Shown here: positions 27,500-36,625 of the stretch, in pieces
Layout: every line of letters begins with the position of its first letter
How positions within the stretch are numbered: the first letter of the stretch is position 1
DNA from: Chloroflexota bacterium
GTDB taxonomy: Bacteria > Chloroflexota > Anaerolineae > J102
Assembly (NCBI GenBank): GCA_029782215.1
Contig: JAKOVD010000032.1
Coordinates: 1 to 64,000, forward strand
DNA length: 64,000 bases
Direction: 5' to 3'
Position numbers and translations under genes: made by a program
The notes under the pieces: model-generated
The model's database searches: none
What the model saw: only the letters and a program-made list of their open reading frames with translations
What the model was told of the DNA's origin: nothing

Positions 27500-27790
27500 C
27501 CGCAAAACCGCCGCCAACCGCCGATCGCAGGCTCCCCGGGAACGCCGAGCCCGCCGGACAGGATGTCCGGTCGCTCGGCCATCGTCACAACAGCGCTGAT
27601 GACTTGGAAGGACGGAAACCGTGCGGAAGTTCCTGACTCTATTTTGACTGTCCGGCGCGAGCATGGGGTGGGTGTGGATCACGGCGAGGCCGGTCCAGGC
27701 AGCCGTGGCCGCCCCGGAAGCGGCTTTTCTCGCAGCAGACGGCTCGCTCCAGCAGCCGCCGGGTGCGCCCGTGACAGCGCAGGAATCCCC

Positions 27791-30499
27791 ATGCCAACGC
27801 CACTGAGACTCACCATCGGCCGGATTCTGGCGCTCGCCCTGGTCGCGAGCCTCTTCGTTTCGCCTGTCGCCAGCGCCGCGCCTGCGAGCCCGGCCCCCGA
27901 AGCGGCCCCGTTTGTCTCTGCCGCCGCCCTGGCGCCGGGGAACGTACAGACCGACCTTCCCCTGCAGGATATCGCCAGCATCGGAGGAGGGGGACTCCAT
28001 GTTTGTTCCATCACCAACAGCGGCGGCCTGAAATGCTGGGGATGGAACGCTTATGGCCAGTTAGGAGATGGTACAACCGAGTCAACGGTGTTGCGTCCCT
28101 TTCCCGTGGACGTAAGCGGACTCTCAAGCGGAGTTGCACAAGTGGTAGGAGGAGGTTGTCACACCTGCGCCCTGACCACCGGCGGCGGCGTGAAGTGCTG
28201 GGGGATGAACAGCTACGGCCAGGTCGGTGACGGCACAACCAGCGATGCGCCTCACCTGACACCGGTGGACGTCGTCGGTCTGGGCAGCGGCGTCAAGTTT
28301 CTGGCAGCGCCAACGTCTGGCGACGACGGCACTGCGTTTGCCGGCGGCTCGCACACCTGTGCCCTGACTGGGGCCGGCGGCGTCAAGTGCTGGGGTGTGA
28401 ACTACTTTGGCCAGTTAGGTGATGGCACCACGACGAATCGCCTGACACCGGTGGACGTCATTGGCCTGGAGGCCGGAGTCAAGACCCTGGCTGCGGGCAC
28501 CGCCCACGTTTGCGCTGTCGTTGACACCGGCGAAGTGAAGTGCTGGGGCTGGAATGATTCGGGCCAGTTGGGCGACGGCACCAAGAGCCAACACGAAGAA
28601 CCGGTGAAGGTGGTCGGGCTTGGCGGCGTCGTCGCGGTGGCGGCTGGAGGTTCCCACACGTGCGCACTGACGAACGCTGGCGGCGTGAAATGCTGGGGCC
28701 AGGGAGGAAGCGTGGGCGATGGCACCACCGAGGTTCGCCTGACGCCGGTGGACGTGGTTGGACTTGGTAGCGGCGTGAAAGCGTTGGCGGCAGGGATAGG
28801 CCACACCTGCGCCATCACTGACGCCGGCGCCGTCAAATGCTGGGGCAGAGGCTTCAGCGGCGAACTCGGAAACGGGTCCTCTGGCGCTGGGGCCGACCGC
28901 ACCGTCCCGGTCGACGTGGTTGGCCTTGGCGGGGGCGTCACAGCTCTTGCACTGGGGGGAGGTGGGGGAATGGCACACTCATGCGCGCTTACCGATGCCG
29001 GCACCGTGAAGTGCTGGGGATCAAACGCGGCCGGGGAATTGGGCGTGAGCTGGACCAATCCGCACACCCTGCCGGCGGACGTACCCGGTCTGGACAGTGG
29101 CGTGGCGATGTTGACAGGCGGCGCGGGGCATACCTGCGCCCTGATCGGTGGGGCCCTGAAGTGCTGGGGCTTCAACACTTCGGGCCAGGTGGGGGACGGC
29201 TCTACCACTTACCGCAACACCCCCACTGACGTCACCGGCCTTAGCAGCGGCATCGCTATGGTGTCGGCAGGGGCCGACTACACGTGTGTGGTGACGCAGG
29301 CTGGCGGGGCGAAATGTTGGGGCGGGAACAACCAGTGCCAGTTGGGCGACGGCACCCAGGGCACTAACCGCAAAACACCGGTGAACGTAACCGGCCTTAG
29401 CAGCAGTGTCACGACAATTGCGGCATCGCAGCTGACGCACACCTGCGCCCTTACCACGACGGGCGGCGTCAAGTGCTGGGGTGTGAACCTCTATGGTCAG
29501 GTGGGTGACGGCACCAAGACGATGCGCAAGACGCCGGTGGATGTCGTGGGCCTCACAAGTGGCGTCGCTGCCCTGAGCGCCGGCATCTACCACACGTGCG
29601 CGCTCACTGCGACCGGCGGCGTGAAATGCTGGGGACACAATGCTTCCGGCCAGTTGGGTGACGGTACGCACACCGATCGCACCAGCCCAGTGGACGTCCT
29701 CGGCCTCACCAGCGGCGTCAAGGCCATTGCGACCGAGGGTGATGCCGCCTGCGCCTTGACCGACGCTGGCGGCGTCAAGTGCTGGGGGGGAGACATGTAT
29801 AACCTGTATGGAAGTACGCCCAGGGACGTGCCCGGCCTGACGAGCGGCGTCAAGGCACTGGCAGGAGGCCGGTACCACGCCTGCGCGCTGACCACTGGCG
29901 GTGGCGTCAAGTGCTGGGGAGCAAACCGGTCAGGCCAACTGGGCGACGGCACGATCACGAATCGCCCGGCACCGGTGGATGTCATCGGCCTCACCAGCGG
30001 CGCCACAGCCCTGGCGGCAGGCATGTACCACACCTGCGCACTGGTCAGCGATGCCAAGCCCAGATGCTGGGGGAATGACGGTTCGCACATTTACGAGTGG
30101 TATGAGTACTGGAGCAGCGCGACGCCAGTGGATGTGATCGGCGCCCAGACGCCGGTCGTGACCGCCAACTACGTCTCCGGCAAGCCCGGGAGCTTGTTCA
30201 CTCTGAACGGAGGAGGGTTCCCAGTCAGTACACCCATCGCCATCACAGTGAACGGCACAGCGCTCACTACGACAGCCGCCACGACGCCGGGCGGCAGGTT
30301 CATCCTGTTCCTGGACATGACCGGGGCGGACGCGGGCTTCTATGAGGTCGCCGTCACCGCGGGCGGCACCGCCTCCACCGTGTTAGCCCTGCACCCGGAC
30401 GCCCCCCTGCGCGTCCAGGAGGGCGGCGGGACCACCCTGGTCGTGCCGGCCGGGATCGGCATCCCCGCTAACACGCTCTTCCTGCCCCGCCTGCGCTAG
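27791..30499 (+). CDS. Secreted RCC1-type beta-propeller repeat protein
   Basis: A 902-residue exported protein. The signal peptide (LTIGRILALALVASLFVSPVASA) is followed by 14 repeats of about 50 residues with the core HTCALT-x(2)-GGVKCWG-x-N-x(2)-GQLGDGT and PVDVxGL. The repeats predict two seven-bladed RCC1-like propellers. Each repeat holds two Cys residues (C-A-L and K-C-W-G), suggesting disulfides within blades after export. The last 110 residues hold an IPT/Ig-like domain and a tail ending IPANTLFLPRLR, similar to the LPxL-type end of the exported protein at 55508. The ATG at 27791 follows AGGAATCCCC. It is divergent from the BTAD regulator and is a possible target of it. It probably acts in extracellular binding; the ligand is unknown. 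Confidence 0.85.
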   Translation: MPTPLRLTIGRILALALVASLFVSPVASAAPASPAPEAAPFVSAAALAPGNVQTDLPLQDIASIGGGGLHVCSITNSGGLKCWGWNAYGQLGDGTTESTVLRPFPVDVSGLSSGVAQVVGGGCHTCALTTGGGVKCWGMNSYGQVGDGTTSDAPHLTPVDVVGLGSGVKFLAAPTSGDDGTAFAGGSHTCALTGAGGVKCWGVNYFGQLGDGTTTNRLTPVDVIGLEAGVKTLAAGTAHVCAVVDTGEVKCWGWNDSGQLGDGTKSQHEEPVKVVGLGGVVAVAAGGSHTCALTNAGGVKCWGQGGSVGDGTTEVRLTPVDVVGLGSGVKALAAGIGHTCAITDAGAVKCWGRGFSGELGNGSSGAGADRTVPVDVVGLGGGVTALALGGGGGMAHSCALTDAGTVKCWGSNAAGELGVSWTNPHTLPADVPGLDSGVAMLTGGAGHTCALIGGALKCWGFNTSGQVGDGSTTYRNTPTDVTGLSSGIAMVSAGADYTCVVTQAGGAKCWGGNNQCQLGDGTQGTNRKTPVNVTGLSSSVTTIAASQLTHTCALTTTGGVKCWGVNLYGQVGDGTKTMRKTPVDVVGLTSGVAALSAGIYHTCALTATGGVKCWGHNASGQLGDGTHTDRTSPVDVLGLTSGVKAIATEGDAACALTDAGGVKCWGGDMYNLYGSTPRDVPGLTSGVKALAGGRYHACALTTGGGVKCWGANRSGQLGDGTITNRPAPVDVIGLTSGATALAAGMYHTCALVSDAKPRCWGNDGSHIYEWYEYWSSATPVDVIGAQTPVVTANYVSGKPGSLFTLNGGGFPVSTPIAITVNGTALTTTAATTPGGRFILFLDMTGADAGFYEVAVTAGGTASTVLALHPDAPLRVQEGGGTTLVVPAGIGIPANTLFLPRLR

Positions 30500-30615
30500 T
30501 AAATGGAATCTCGCCCGGTCACGCCTCAGGCTGCGCTCCGGCGCTCCTCTCAGCCCGGCCTGGCCGGCGTGACTCACCAGGACCGGGAGCCCCCGCTCTC
30601 CTGGCCCATAGCGAC

Positions 30616-30643
30616 CTCCGGGAGGCCCTGAGGCCTCCCGGAG
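30616..30643. terminator. 12-bp perfect hairpin downstream of the RCC1-type gene
   Basis: CTCCGGGAGGCC-CTGA-GGCCTCCCGGAG. It is a stable stem without a T-run, 117 bp after the RCC1 stop codon. The core CTCCGGGAGG recurs in the hairpin at 33316-33356, so it may be a dispersed repeat serving as a transcript end. Confidence 0.45.
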
Positions 30644-30711
30644 ATCCCCCCTCACCTCGGCTGATCATGGCTCGCAGCCTCCAGCATGGACGCACCTCAA
30701 GGAAGACGATC

Positions 30712-30978
30712 ATGGACGACGAACGCACTGCCTACATGGCCTTTCTGCTCCGGCTCTGGCTGGAGGATGGCGGCGACGCAGAGGCACCGGACCGTCTCCC
30801 CGGCGAGTGGCGGGCGTCGCTGCAGGACCCGCACACGCAGGCGCTGCAAGTCTTCGCCACCCTGGAGGCCCTGTTCGAGTTCCTGCAGCGGGAAACCGCC
30901 CGGCGGGCGTTGGGCGAGAACGCCCGCCAGCCGGAAGCCGGACGCGCGAGCCATGCAGCGCCCTTCCCCGGCGCCTGA
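30712..30978 (+). CDS. Small conserved-looking hypothetical protein
   Basis: An 88-residue protein beginning MDDERTAYMAFLLRLWLEDGG. Its core is GEWRASLQDPHTQALQVFATLEALFEFLQRET, in which W-R-A-S-L-x-D/N-P-H-T followed by an F-x-x-L-x-x-L-F-x-F-L pattern looks like a small family I have seen in other Chloroflexota-type genomes. That is recollection, not a search. AAGGAAG lies 8 bases before the ATG at 30712, supporting translation; a longer in-frame start at 30667 has none. No function is known. The C-terminal 20 residues look unstructured. Confidence 0.55.
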   Translation: MDDERTAYMAFLLRLWLEDGGDAEAPDRLPGEWRASLQDPHTQALQVFATLEALFEFLQRETARRALGENARQPEAGRASHAAPFPGA

Positions 30979-31409
30979 CGGTTCTTCCACCCGCATGGGC
31001 GAGATGCGGACGGGCGAATGCCGGGCGCCGGGGAGGCAGAATCGCGTTTCAGCGCGGCGCGCCGGGAAGCACGGGGTATTTGCCGGCGCGTGAGAACGGC
31101 ATAACCATTGCTGACGGCGCCGAATCAAGCAAGGCATATGCCGTATGGCATAGCAAAGCTTGGCTGGACGGCAGATGACGGCGCGCCTTCAATCGCGTAA
31201 ACTGAACAATGTCAACGGCTGGCCCCAATAGCCCGTCATGGCAGAAAGGCGTCATCAGCCCTTGACGATTGCTGTGGCCCGTTCATCCTATGTCATCGCC
31301 GCGACATCCCTACCAGCTGCCTCATCCACGCCAGCAAGTGTCGACACCCGCCAACGGCCGGTCCGGGGCGTACGGCGCCGCTCTCGCACGCAGTGAAACA
31401 GACGCCACA
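30979..31409. other. Intergenic region with GGCATA direct repeats upstream of the response regulator
   Basis: No gene is evident. GGCATA occurs at 31098-31103, 31133-31138 and 31147-31152. The last two overlap the palindromes GGCATATGCC (31133-31142) and TATGCC-GTAT-GGCATA (31137-31152). Spaced half-sites of this sort are typical of binding sites for response regulators or other dimeric regulators. They are about 260 bp from the start codon at 31410. Confidence 0.4.
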
Positions 31410-32114
31410 ATGGACGATATCCGGGACAGGAAAATCCTGGTGGTTGACGATGATCCCACCACGCGCCTCCTGGCCGAACAGGTGCTGCGCGAAGCTGGAT
31501 ACCAGGTCTATCTGGCGCAGGATGGGCAGGAAGCCCTGCGCCAGTTCTATGCGGTGCGCCCGGACCTGGTGGTCCTGGACGTGGTCATGCCGCACCTGAA
31601 TGGCTGGCAGACCCTGACGATCATCCGCAGCCTCTCCGACGCGCCGGTGCTGATGCTTACCGGGCAAGCGGCGGACGAAGACATGGTGCAGGGCCTGGAG
31701 CTCGGCGCCGACGACTACCTGGGAAAGCCCTTCAACCCCAAGGTCCTGGTTGCCCGCGTGCGCGCCGCCCTGCGCCGCACCGCGCAGGTCGCGATCTCGA
31801 TGCAGTCGCCCGTCTTCGAGGATGGCTACCTGCGGATCGACCTCCTGGAGCGCCGGGTATGGGTGAACGGCGAACCGATCAAGCTCAGCGCCAAGGAGGA
31901 TGGCATGCTGGCCATGCTGGTGGAGAATGCCGACAGGCTCCTCAGCTCACGCCAGATTCTTGAGCGCGTCTGGGGCTGGGAATACCAGGACGACACCGAC
32001 TACGTGCGCGTCTACATGGCGCATCTCCGGCAAAAGCTGGAGCCCGACCCCAAGAAACCCCGGTACCTCGTGACCGAACACGGCACCGGCTACCGCTTCA
32101 ACCGCAGAAGTTGA
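31410..32114 (+). CDS. OmpR/PhoB-family response regulator
   Basis: A 234-residue two-domain regulator. The receiver domain (about 7-118) has the acidic pocket VVDDDP (D13-D15), phospho-acceptor D57 in LVVLDVVMP, Thr in MLTGQ and the conserved Lys in LGKPFNPK. The C-terminal winged-helix domain (about 135-232) has LSAKEDGMLAMLVENADRLLSSRQILERVWG and ends in the usual TEHGTGYRF. No histidine kinase gene adjoins it, so it is an orphan in this window. The ATG at 31410 gives the canonical length; upstream in-frame starts lack ribosome sites. The gene is convergent with the Mch-like gene at 32218. Confidence 0.9.
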   Translation: MDDIRDRKILVVDDDPTTRLLAEQVLREAGYQVYLAQDGQEALRQFYAVRPDLVVLDVVMPHLNGWQTLTIIRSLSDAPVLMLTGQAADEDMVQGLELGADDYLGKPFNPKVLVARVRAALRRTAQVAISMQSPVFEDGYLRIDLLERRVWVNGEPIKLSAKEDGMLAMLVENADRLLSSRQILERVWGWEYQDDTDYVRVYMAHLRQKLEPDPKKPRYLVTEHGTGYRFNRRS

Positions 32115-32217
32115 CCGCCTTGGTGACCTGCCGCGACCGGAAGGTTGCGGCGGTGCGCCTCAGAACGCGCCTTGGCCAGGCCGCCGTGGAAGCCCGTCCG
32201 CTTGTCCCGACAGGAGG

Positions 32218-33174
32218 TCATGCTCCGCCGAAAAACGACCTCTCCAATACCTCCAGGTCGAGGTGGCCGGCGGAGAAGGTGCGGCCGCTGCGGATATTGG
32301 TCATGTGCAGCACGGCCGGGGTGTGGGCCGCGAGCGGGATGGCATGGAAGTCATAACCTGCCTCGCGGTACACGTCGGCAAAGGAACGCCGCGCCAGAGA
32401 GGAGACCTCACTGACGACCTTTGGCGCCAGGGATTCCAGCAGGTCGTCCGGCGCGTCGACATACAGTCCGACCTCGCCGCCGTAATAGAGGGCGTCGTTG
32501 ATCCGCCCCATGGAGGCCAGCTCGTCGTCGACCAGGGGCGGAACGGGACCGGTGCACCAGGCATGTTGGATGCGGTCCAGCTCGAACCCCTCCAGCGCCA
32601 GGCGGTGCATGGCCGTCTCGATGCCCCGCGCCGGCACCTGGACGGTGGACACCATGCAGGCATGCCGCGAGGCCAACACGTAGAGGTTCTCGGGCGCCAG
32701 GCCGCAGGCCTGCGCCATCACCTGCGCCATCTCCCCCGTCACCGGACGGGACATCTGTACGGTGACGACGCCCTCGTGGTGGGCATCCCGATGGCCGCTG
32801 AGCGCCGCGTGGTAGTCAGGCGGGTTGTTGAGGGTACGGGCCGGTCCGGCAAGGATCGGCGCATCCGGCTCATCCACAAGCCGCCAGCCTGCGACCTGGC
32901 AGCCCATGCAGGCCACCAGCGGGCGGTCCACCAGCAGGCGGATGGCCGGCAGACGCACGCCGGCGAGCGTGAAGCCCTCGAAGCTCACTTGTCCCAGACC
33001 GCCAACGGTGACCAGGGTGAACAACCGCCCTGCCTGCCAGCTTCCCGGCGCTTTCTGGCCCATGTCGATCAGAACACTGCCGTTGGACAGGCGGGAAACC
33101 TCCACGCCGAGCGCCTCCGGCGACTCGAGGATGCGGCGGACGATCTTCATGGCTTCGGCGTTGACGCTCAACAT
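32218..33174 (-). CDS. Methenyltetrahydromethanopterin cyclohydrolase-like protein, paralogue 1
   Basis: A 318-residue Mch-family protein, close to the family length. It has SVNAEAMKIVRRI at the N-terminus, a GPAR motif near 109, a SMGRINDALYYGG segment near 221 (the family's M-G-R-x-N-D motif) and a C-terminus RSGRTFSAGHLDLEVLERSFF matching the usual R/K-S-F end. True Mch converts methenyl-H4MPT to formyl-H4MPT in C1 metabolism of methanogens, methylotrophs and some other bacteria. This copy is divergent, with a GPARTLNN sequence instead of GSGPARA, so the substrate may differ. GAGGAG lies 8 bases before the ATG at 33174. A second paralogue is at 42908. No other H4MPT gene is in the window. 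Confidence 0.8.
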   Translation of the reverse strand: MLSVNAEAMKIVRRILESPEALGVEVSRLSNGSVLIDMGQKAPGSWQAGRLFTLVTVGGLGQVSFEGFTLAGVRLPAIRLLVDRPLVACMGCQVAGWRLVDEPDAPILAGPARTLNNPPDYHAALSGHRDAHHEGVVTVQMSRPVTGEMAQVMAQACGLAPENLYVLASRHACMVSTVQVPARGIETAMHRLALEGFELDRIQHAWCTGPVPPLVDDELASMGRINDALYYGGEVGLYVDAPDDLLESLAPKVVSEVSSLARRSFADVYREAGYDFHAIPLAAHTPAVLHMTNIRSGRTFSAGHLDLEVLERSFFGGA

Positions 33175-33315
33175 GGGATGGTCTCCTCTGGCATGGCTGC
33201 GTGTCGGGGCGGGCGCCCATGGCCGCAGCAGATACGGGACTTCCTCGGCGCCATCACAGGGGTGTTTGCTGTCGCTGAGGCCGCAGCAGACAACCCTTGC
33301 AGCCGCCAATCATAG

Positions 33316-33356
33316 ACCTGCCCTCCCGAAAGGTGAAAACCTCCGGGAGGGCAGGT
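33316..33356. terminator. Nested hairpin downstream of the META-domain gene
   Basis: Outer arms ACCTGCCCTCCCG (33316-33328) and CGGGAGGGCAGGT (33344-33356) are perfect complements. Inside, AGGT-GAAA-ACCT (33331-33342) forms a second stem with a GNRA loop. It lies 36 bp after the minus-strand META gene stop and upstream of the Mch-like gene, so it probably separates the two transcripts. Confidence 0.5.
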
Positions 33357-33391
33357 GCAACCAGCGATCGCAGTCGGGGAGGACCCCGCTA

Positions 33392-35161
33392 CTACTGGCG
33401 GGTATAGACCACCATCAGGGTGCCGTCCCAGCGGCGCAGCTCCAGGCGGTTGCCGTCGATGCGGAAGCTGTTCGCGGAGCGCAGAGCCTCCAGGTACTGG
33501 CTCTCCTGGTCCATGACCCCTTCAGGATCGGCACAGAAGGCCATGCCGGAGGTGAGCGCTCCCACGGAGAAGTTCGCACCGCTCACGAAGTAGGGGCCGG
33601 AGTAGTTGTTGCAGCCGCCGCTCCCGGTGATCTGGGAGGCATCGAACCGCGCCGTCAGGGTGGTGCCCGCGATCAGGCCGACGACGGCGCCACGGCCGTT
33701 GTAGTAGTTGGTCACCTGCCAGGAGGTGCCGTTGAGGGGGTTCTGCGGGGCTGCCGGCGTCACGTTGACGGTGACCTGGCGAGTCACGACCGAGCCGTCT
33801 CGCTGCAGCACGCGCATCTCATACGTGGTCGTGGAGGGCGGGCAGACCTGCTCCGTGCCCTGACCCACACGCGGGTAGTTCTGGTAGGGCCGTCCCTGCG
33901 GATAGACCCAGACGGCCTGCACATTCTGCACCGACCAGCGCAGCGTGGTGCATTGGCCCTGGTTGATCTGGGTTTGGTCGACGCTGAAGGAGATCTGCGG
34001 CGAGGGCGTCGGCGTGGGGGTGGGGCGTGCAGCGGGAGGAGGGGGCGGCGGAGGCGGCGTCACGACCGGCGGGGGCGGCGTGGGCACCACGATGGGCGGC
34101 GGCGGCGCCGCCACGACGGGCACGTCGTCCGCATTCTGCGCCGCGACGAAATCCGCCGAGACCCAGCCATTGCCGCCCGGCGCCGAGGGCGCCGACACCA
34201 CCCACCAGCGGCTGTCGGCGCTGCGGCCGATGATCTCGCCTTCGGTGCCGTAACGGGCGGTGCCGAGCACAGGGAAGTTGACCCCCGGTCCCGACCTCAC
34301 GTTGACGCCGCTGGGGGCGGTCACCCGGCCGCTGGGAGCGGATGGCTCCGGCGTCGGCACCGTCACCACAAGCTCGCGCTCGAACTGCACGGCAATGGCG
34401 CCGTCGGCATCACGCATCTCCAGGAAATTGCCCTCGACCTTGTAGGTGGCGGCGCTTTCCAGCGCGGCGAAATACTCCTCTTCCTGCTGCATGATCCCTT
34501 CGGGCTCAGAACACAGCCTGCGGGTGGCGCCGATGCTGCCCACCGAGATCTTGCCGTCGGCAGCCTCATACAGGGCGAAGTAGTCGTTGCAGCCGGCGCG
34601 GCCGGTCACGTGGTCTGCGGTCTCGAAGGAAGCGGTGATCTCGGTCCCGAGCAGGACACTGACGACTGCCTGGCGGCCGTTGTTGTACGCCAGCACCTGC
34701 CAGGTCGTGCCCGCCAGCTCCTGCCGTTCACGCACAAAGGTGGCGACCACCTTCTTGTCATCAAGAAGCGTGAGCTGGTTGGTCCTCACCTCGAACTTGT
34801 TGGCAGCCGCCAGGGCCGCAGTGAAAGCGGCCGCCTGGTCCATGATCGGCTCGGGACAGGCCATCATCGTGGCGGCCTTGGGCTCGCGGAAGCTGATATT
34901 CGACCCTCTCACCGTATACGTCGTGGTGTAGCGGTTGCAGCCGTCGGTGCCGCTGGCGGCGCCGCGTGCGCCGAACTGGAGCGTGACCGTGGTGCCTGGC
35001 AGCGGCAACTGTCCGTTGAGCGAGCTGAGCACCCAGCTCGTGCCGGCAAGCGGCGGCTTGGCAGCCAGGGCTGGCTGCGCAGCCGCAGCGACCGCCGTCA
35101 AAGCCATGAGCAGCAACAAACTGACGCCGATCACGGTCACTCGCATCGTCAAATGTCTCAT
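33392..35161 (-). CDS. Exported protein with three META domains and an SH3b domain
   Basis: A 589-residue protein. The signal peptide (VTVIGVSLLLLMALTAVAAAAQPALA) is followed by META domains at about 38-145 and 148-262, then an SH3b domain (SGVNVRSGPGVNFPVLG, about 283-345), a Pro-rich linker (about 350-392), an Ig-like domain with GQCTTLRWSVQNV, and a third META domain (about 480-589). Each META unit shows the GTSW / G-C-N-x-Y pattern of HslJ-like proteins. META domains occur in heat- or stress-related envelope proteins; SH3b often binds peptidoglycan. The ATG at 35161 is preceded by AGGAGGTGGAA. It is probably a wall-associated stress or inhibitor-like protein. Confidence 0.8.
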   Translation of the reverse strand: MRHLTMRVTVIGVSLLLLMALTAVAAAAQPALAAKPPLAGTSWVLSSLNGQLPLPGTTVTLQFGARGAASGTDGCNRYTTTYTVRGSNISFREPKAATMMACPEPIMDQAAAFTAALAAANKFEVRTNQLTLLDDKKVVATFVRERQELAGTTWQVLAYNNGRQAVVSVLLGTEITASFETADHVTGRAGCNDYFALYEAADGKISVGSIGATRRLCSEPEGIMQQEEEYFAALESAATYKVEGNFLEMRDADGAIAVQFERELVVTVPTPEPSAPSGRVTAPSGVNVRSGPGVNFPVLGTARYGTEGEIIGRSADSRWWVVSAPSAPGGNGWVSADFVAAQNADDVPVVAAPPPPIVVPTPPPPVVTPPPPPPPPAARPTPTPTPSPQISFSVDQTQINQGQCTTLRWSVQNVQAVWVYPQGRPYQNYPRVGQGTEQVCPPSTTTYEMRVLQRDGSVVTRQVTVNVTPAAPQNPLNGTSWQVTNYYNGRGAVVGLIAGTTLTARFDASQITGSGGCNNYSGPYFVSGANFSVGALTSGMAFCADPEGVMDQESQYLEALRSANSFRIDGNRLELRRWDGTLMVVYTRQ

Positions 35162-35384
35162 TTCCACCTCCTGGGGATGGGCGTGCGTAGCAGTAAAGCC
35201 TGCACCTCGAAAACCGTACGGCGTGGTATGTACAGCCGGCGCCACAGACGCCGGTGATCGGGCGCGAACCTGACCGGCTGGACAGGCCCGGCCCGCCGCC
35301 AGCCTGTGGCTGGAGCAAAGTCTACTCGAAGATTGTTGGCCATGCAAAGAAATTGAGCCAAATGCCAAAGCCAATGGCACACCC

Positions 35385-36446
35385 TCAAGGGTTACCGAAG
35401 GCTTCGATTGCCTCAATGATGATAGGAAAGCTGATCTGCCAGGCGTCCAGGGGGACGTTCTCAGAAACCTGTATCTGCAGGCGGCCGGTGTGGCCGGCAA
35501 CCTCAAGAATCTCATCGGCCGTGGCGCGGATTTGTTCCGGCGAAGCCAGGTGGACCGATGAGGGAAAGTTGACCCAGAGACGCTTTTCTGGCCACATGGC
35601 AACCGCTTCGCGCACCGAAGTATCACAGTCGGGCACAGGCGTGAAAGAATCGAGGCCGCCTACGCGCGACCGGGCGATGTCCTGCCACAGAGGCTTGAGC
35701 AGGCCGTCCATGTGCACGTAGAGCGGGGCGCCGCGTTCCGCTAGCATGCCGGCCAGCTCGTCATAAAGTGGTACGCACCAGGTGCGGAAACGTTCCGGCC
35801 CAATAGCAGGCGCTGTAAGGTTGTCGGGGATATCGATATACGGCGCCGGAGAGCGATAGGCGATCTCGAATATCTGCCGGGCGCGGCGTTGGAGCAGATC
35901 CATCGTGTGCTCGACATGTTCTGGGTGATCGGCCAGGTGCCAGGAAAGCGCTTCCAGGCCTACCCACTCGATCCAAAGCTGCTGCCAGGGAGTTCGCTCA
36001 CACTCGGCCTTGGGGAAACCATCGTCCCCCAGGTCGGCAGCGTCCTCGTAGTACTGGTCATAGTTGTCGAGGATGGTGGAATCCTCCAGGTAGCTCCAAA
36101 GCAGCTCGTAGTCGTGTGCCGTCTCGATGAAGTGCTTCCGCGCCGTGGAGCTGTCGTAGACAGGCTCGAAGACCCGCAGTTCCGTCAGGTCGCCTTTGGG
36201 CGTGTGCAGGACATTGCGCTGCCATTTGGTCGCGCCCTCCCAATAGAATTCGCTGTCGAAGCGGCAGTACGGGTGCTCCACGCGATAGATGGGACGATAG
36301 CGGATGAGGCCGATATTGCCATGACCCAAGGCGTCAAAAGCCTCCTGCGGCGGGAACATAATGTCGTACATGGCAAACGGCACGCGGTCGTGTTCCCGCC
36401 CCTGCACCACCGCCAACATGCGCTCCCGCATCGTCATCGTCTTCAT
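35385..36446 (-). CDS. Uroporphyrinogen decarboxylase-like (UroD superfamily) protein 1
   Basis: A 353-residue TIM-barrel protein of the UroD/corrinoid-methyltransferase superfamily: MTMRERMLAVVQGREHDRVPFAMYD is the typical opening (R-E-R-x-x-A-x-x-x-x-x-D-R-V-P). The C-terminal part has YVHMDGLLKPLWQDIARSRVGGLDSFTP and ends WQISFPIIIEAIEAFG. Family members outside haem synthesis often move methyl groups from small methylated compounds to corrinoid proteins. The Zn-binding H-x-C-x(n)-C pattern of the methyltransferases is not clearly present. No haem genes are nearby. The gene has a TTGACA-N17-TAGGAT promoter at 36560-36588 and is divergent from the BMP importer operon. A second UroD-like gene is at 48859. 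Confidence 0.75.
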   Translation of the reverse strand: MKTMTMRERMLAVVQGREHDRVPFAMYDIMFPPQEAFDALGHGNIGLIRYRPIYRVEHPYCRFDSEFYWEGATKWQRNVLHTPKGDLTELRVFEPVYDSSTARKHFIETAHDYELLWSYLEDSTILDNYDQYYEDAADLGDDGFPKAECERTPWQQLWIEWVGLEALSWHLADHPEHVEHTMDLLQRRARQIFEIAYRSPAPYIDIPDNLTAPAIGPERFRTWCVPLYDELAGMLAERGAPLYVHMDGLLKPLWQDIARSRVGGLDSFTPVPDCDTSVREAVAMWPEKRLWVNFPSSVHLASPEQIRATADEILEVAGHTGRLQIQVSENVPLDAWQISFPIIIEAIEAFGNP

Positions 36447-36559
36447 CGCCAGTCCTCCTTCTCATCTTTGATCGAGAACGACTTCGAACCACCGATCAAG
36501 CTTTCGTGGCACTTCTCCGACGCCAACCAAGCTTCATCGAGTGTCATAACTCTGTGAGC

Positions 36560-36588
36560 ATCCTACCAGAAGCAACCTGTGCTGTCAA
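36560..36588 (-). promoter_or_regulatory. TTGACA-N17-TAGGAT promoter of the UroD-like gene 1
   Basis: On the minus strand TTGACA (36588-36583), a 17-base spacer and TAGGAT (36565-36560). The sequence GGTTGACAG with CTTCTG-N-TAGGAT is shared with the promoter at 53602-53630. The 421-bp gap between the UroD-like gene and the BMP gene holds this promoter, the divergent promoter at 36626 and the long BMP leader, and no other gene. Confidence 0.7.
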
Positions 36589-36625
36589 CCGGTGGTTTAC
36601 GATAGCCCAGTGCACAAATTGACAG

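Noticed and set aside
27404..28000. N-terminal extension of the regulator up to 28000
   Set aside because: The extra ~200 residues are Arg/Gly-rich and overlap the signal peptide of the divergent RCC1-type gene. The ATG at 27403 has a ribosome site and the promoter at 27471-27499 lies inside the extension.
35385..36446. Haem-pathway uroporphyrinogen decarboxylase (hemE)
   Set aside because: The sequence belongs to the wider UroD superfamily, lacks haem-pathway neighbours, and sits with importer and catabolic genes.
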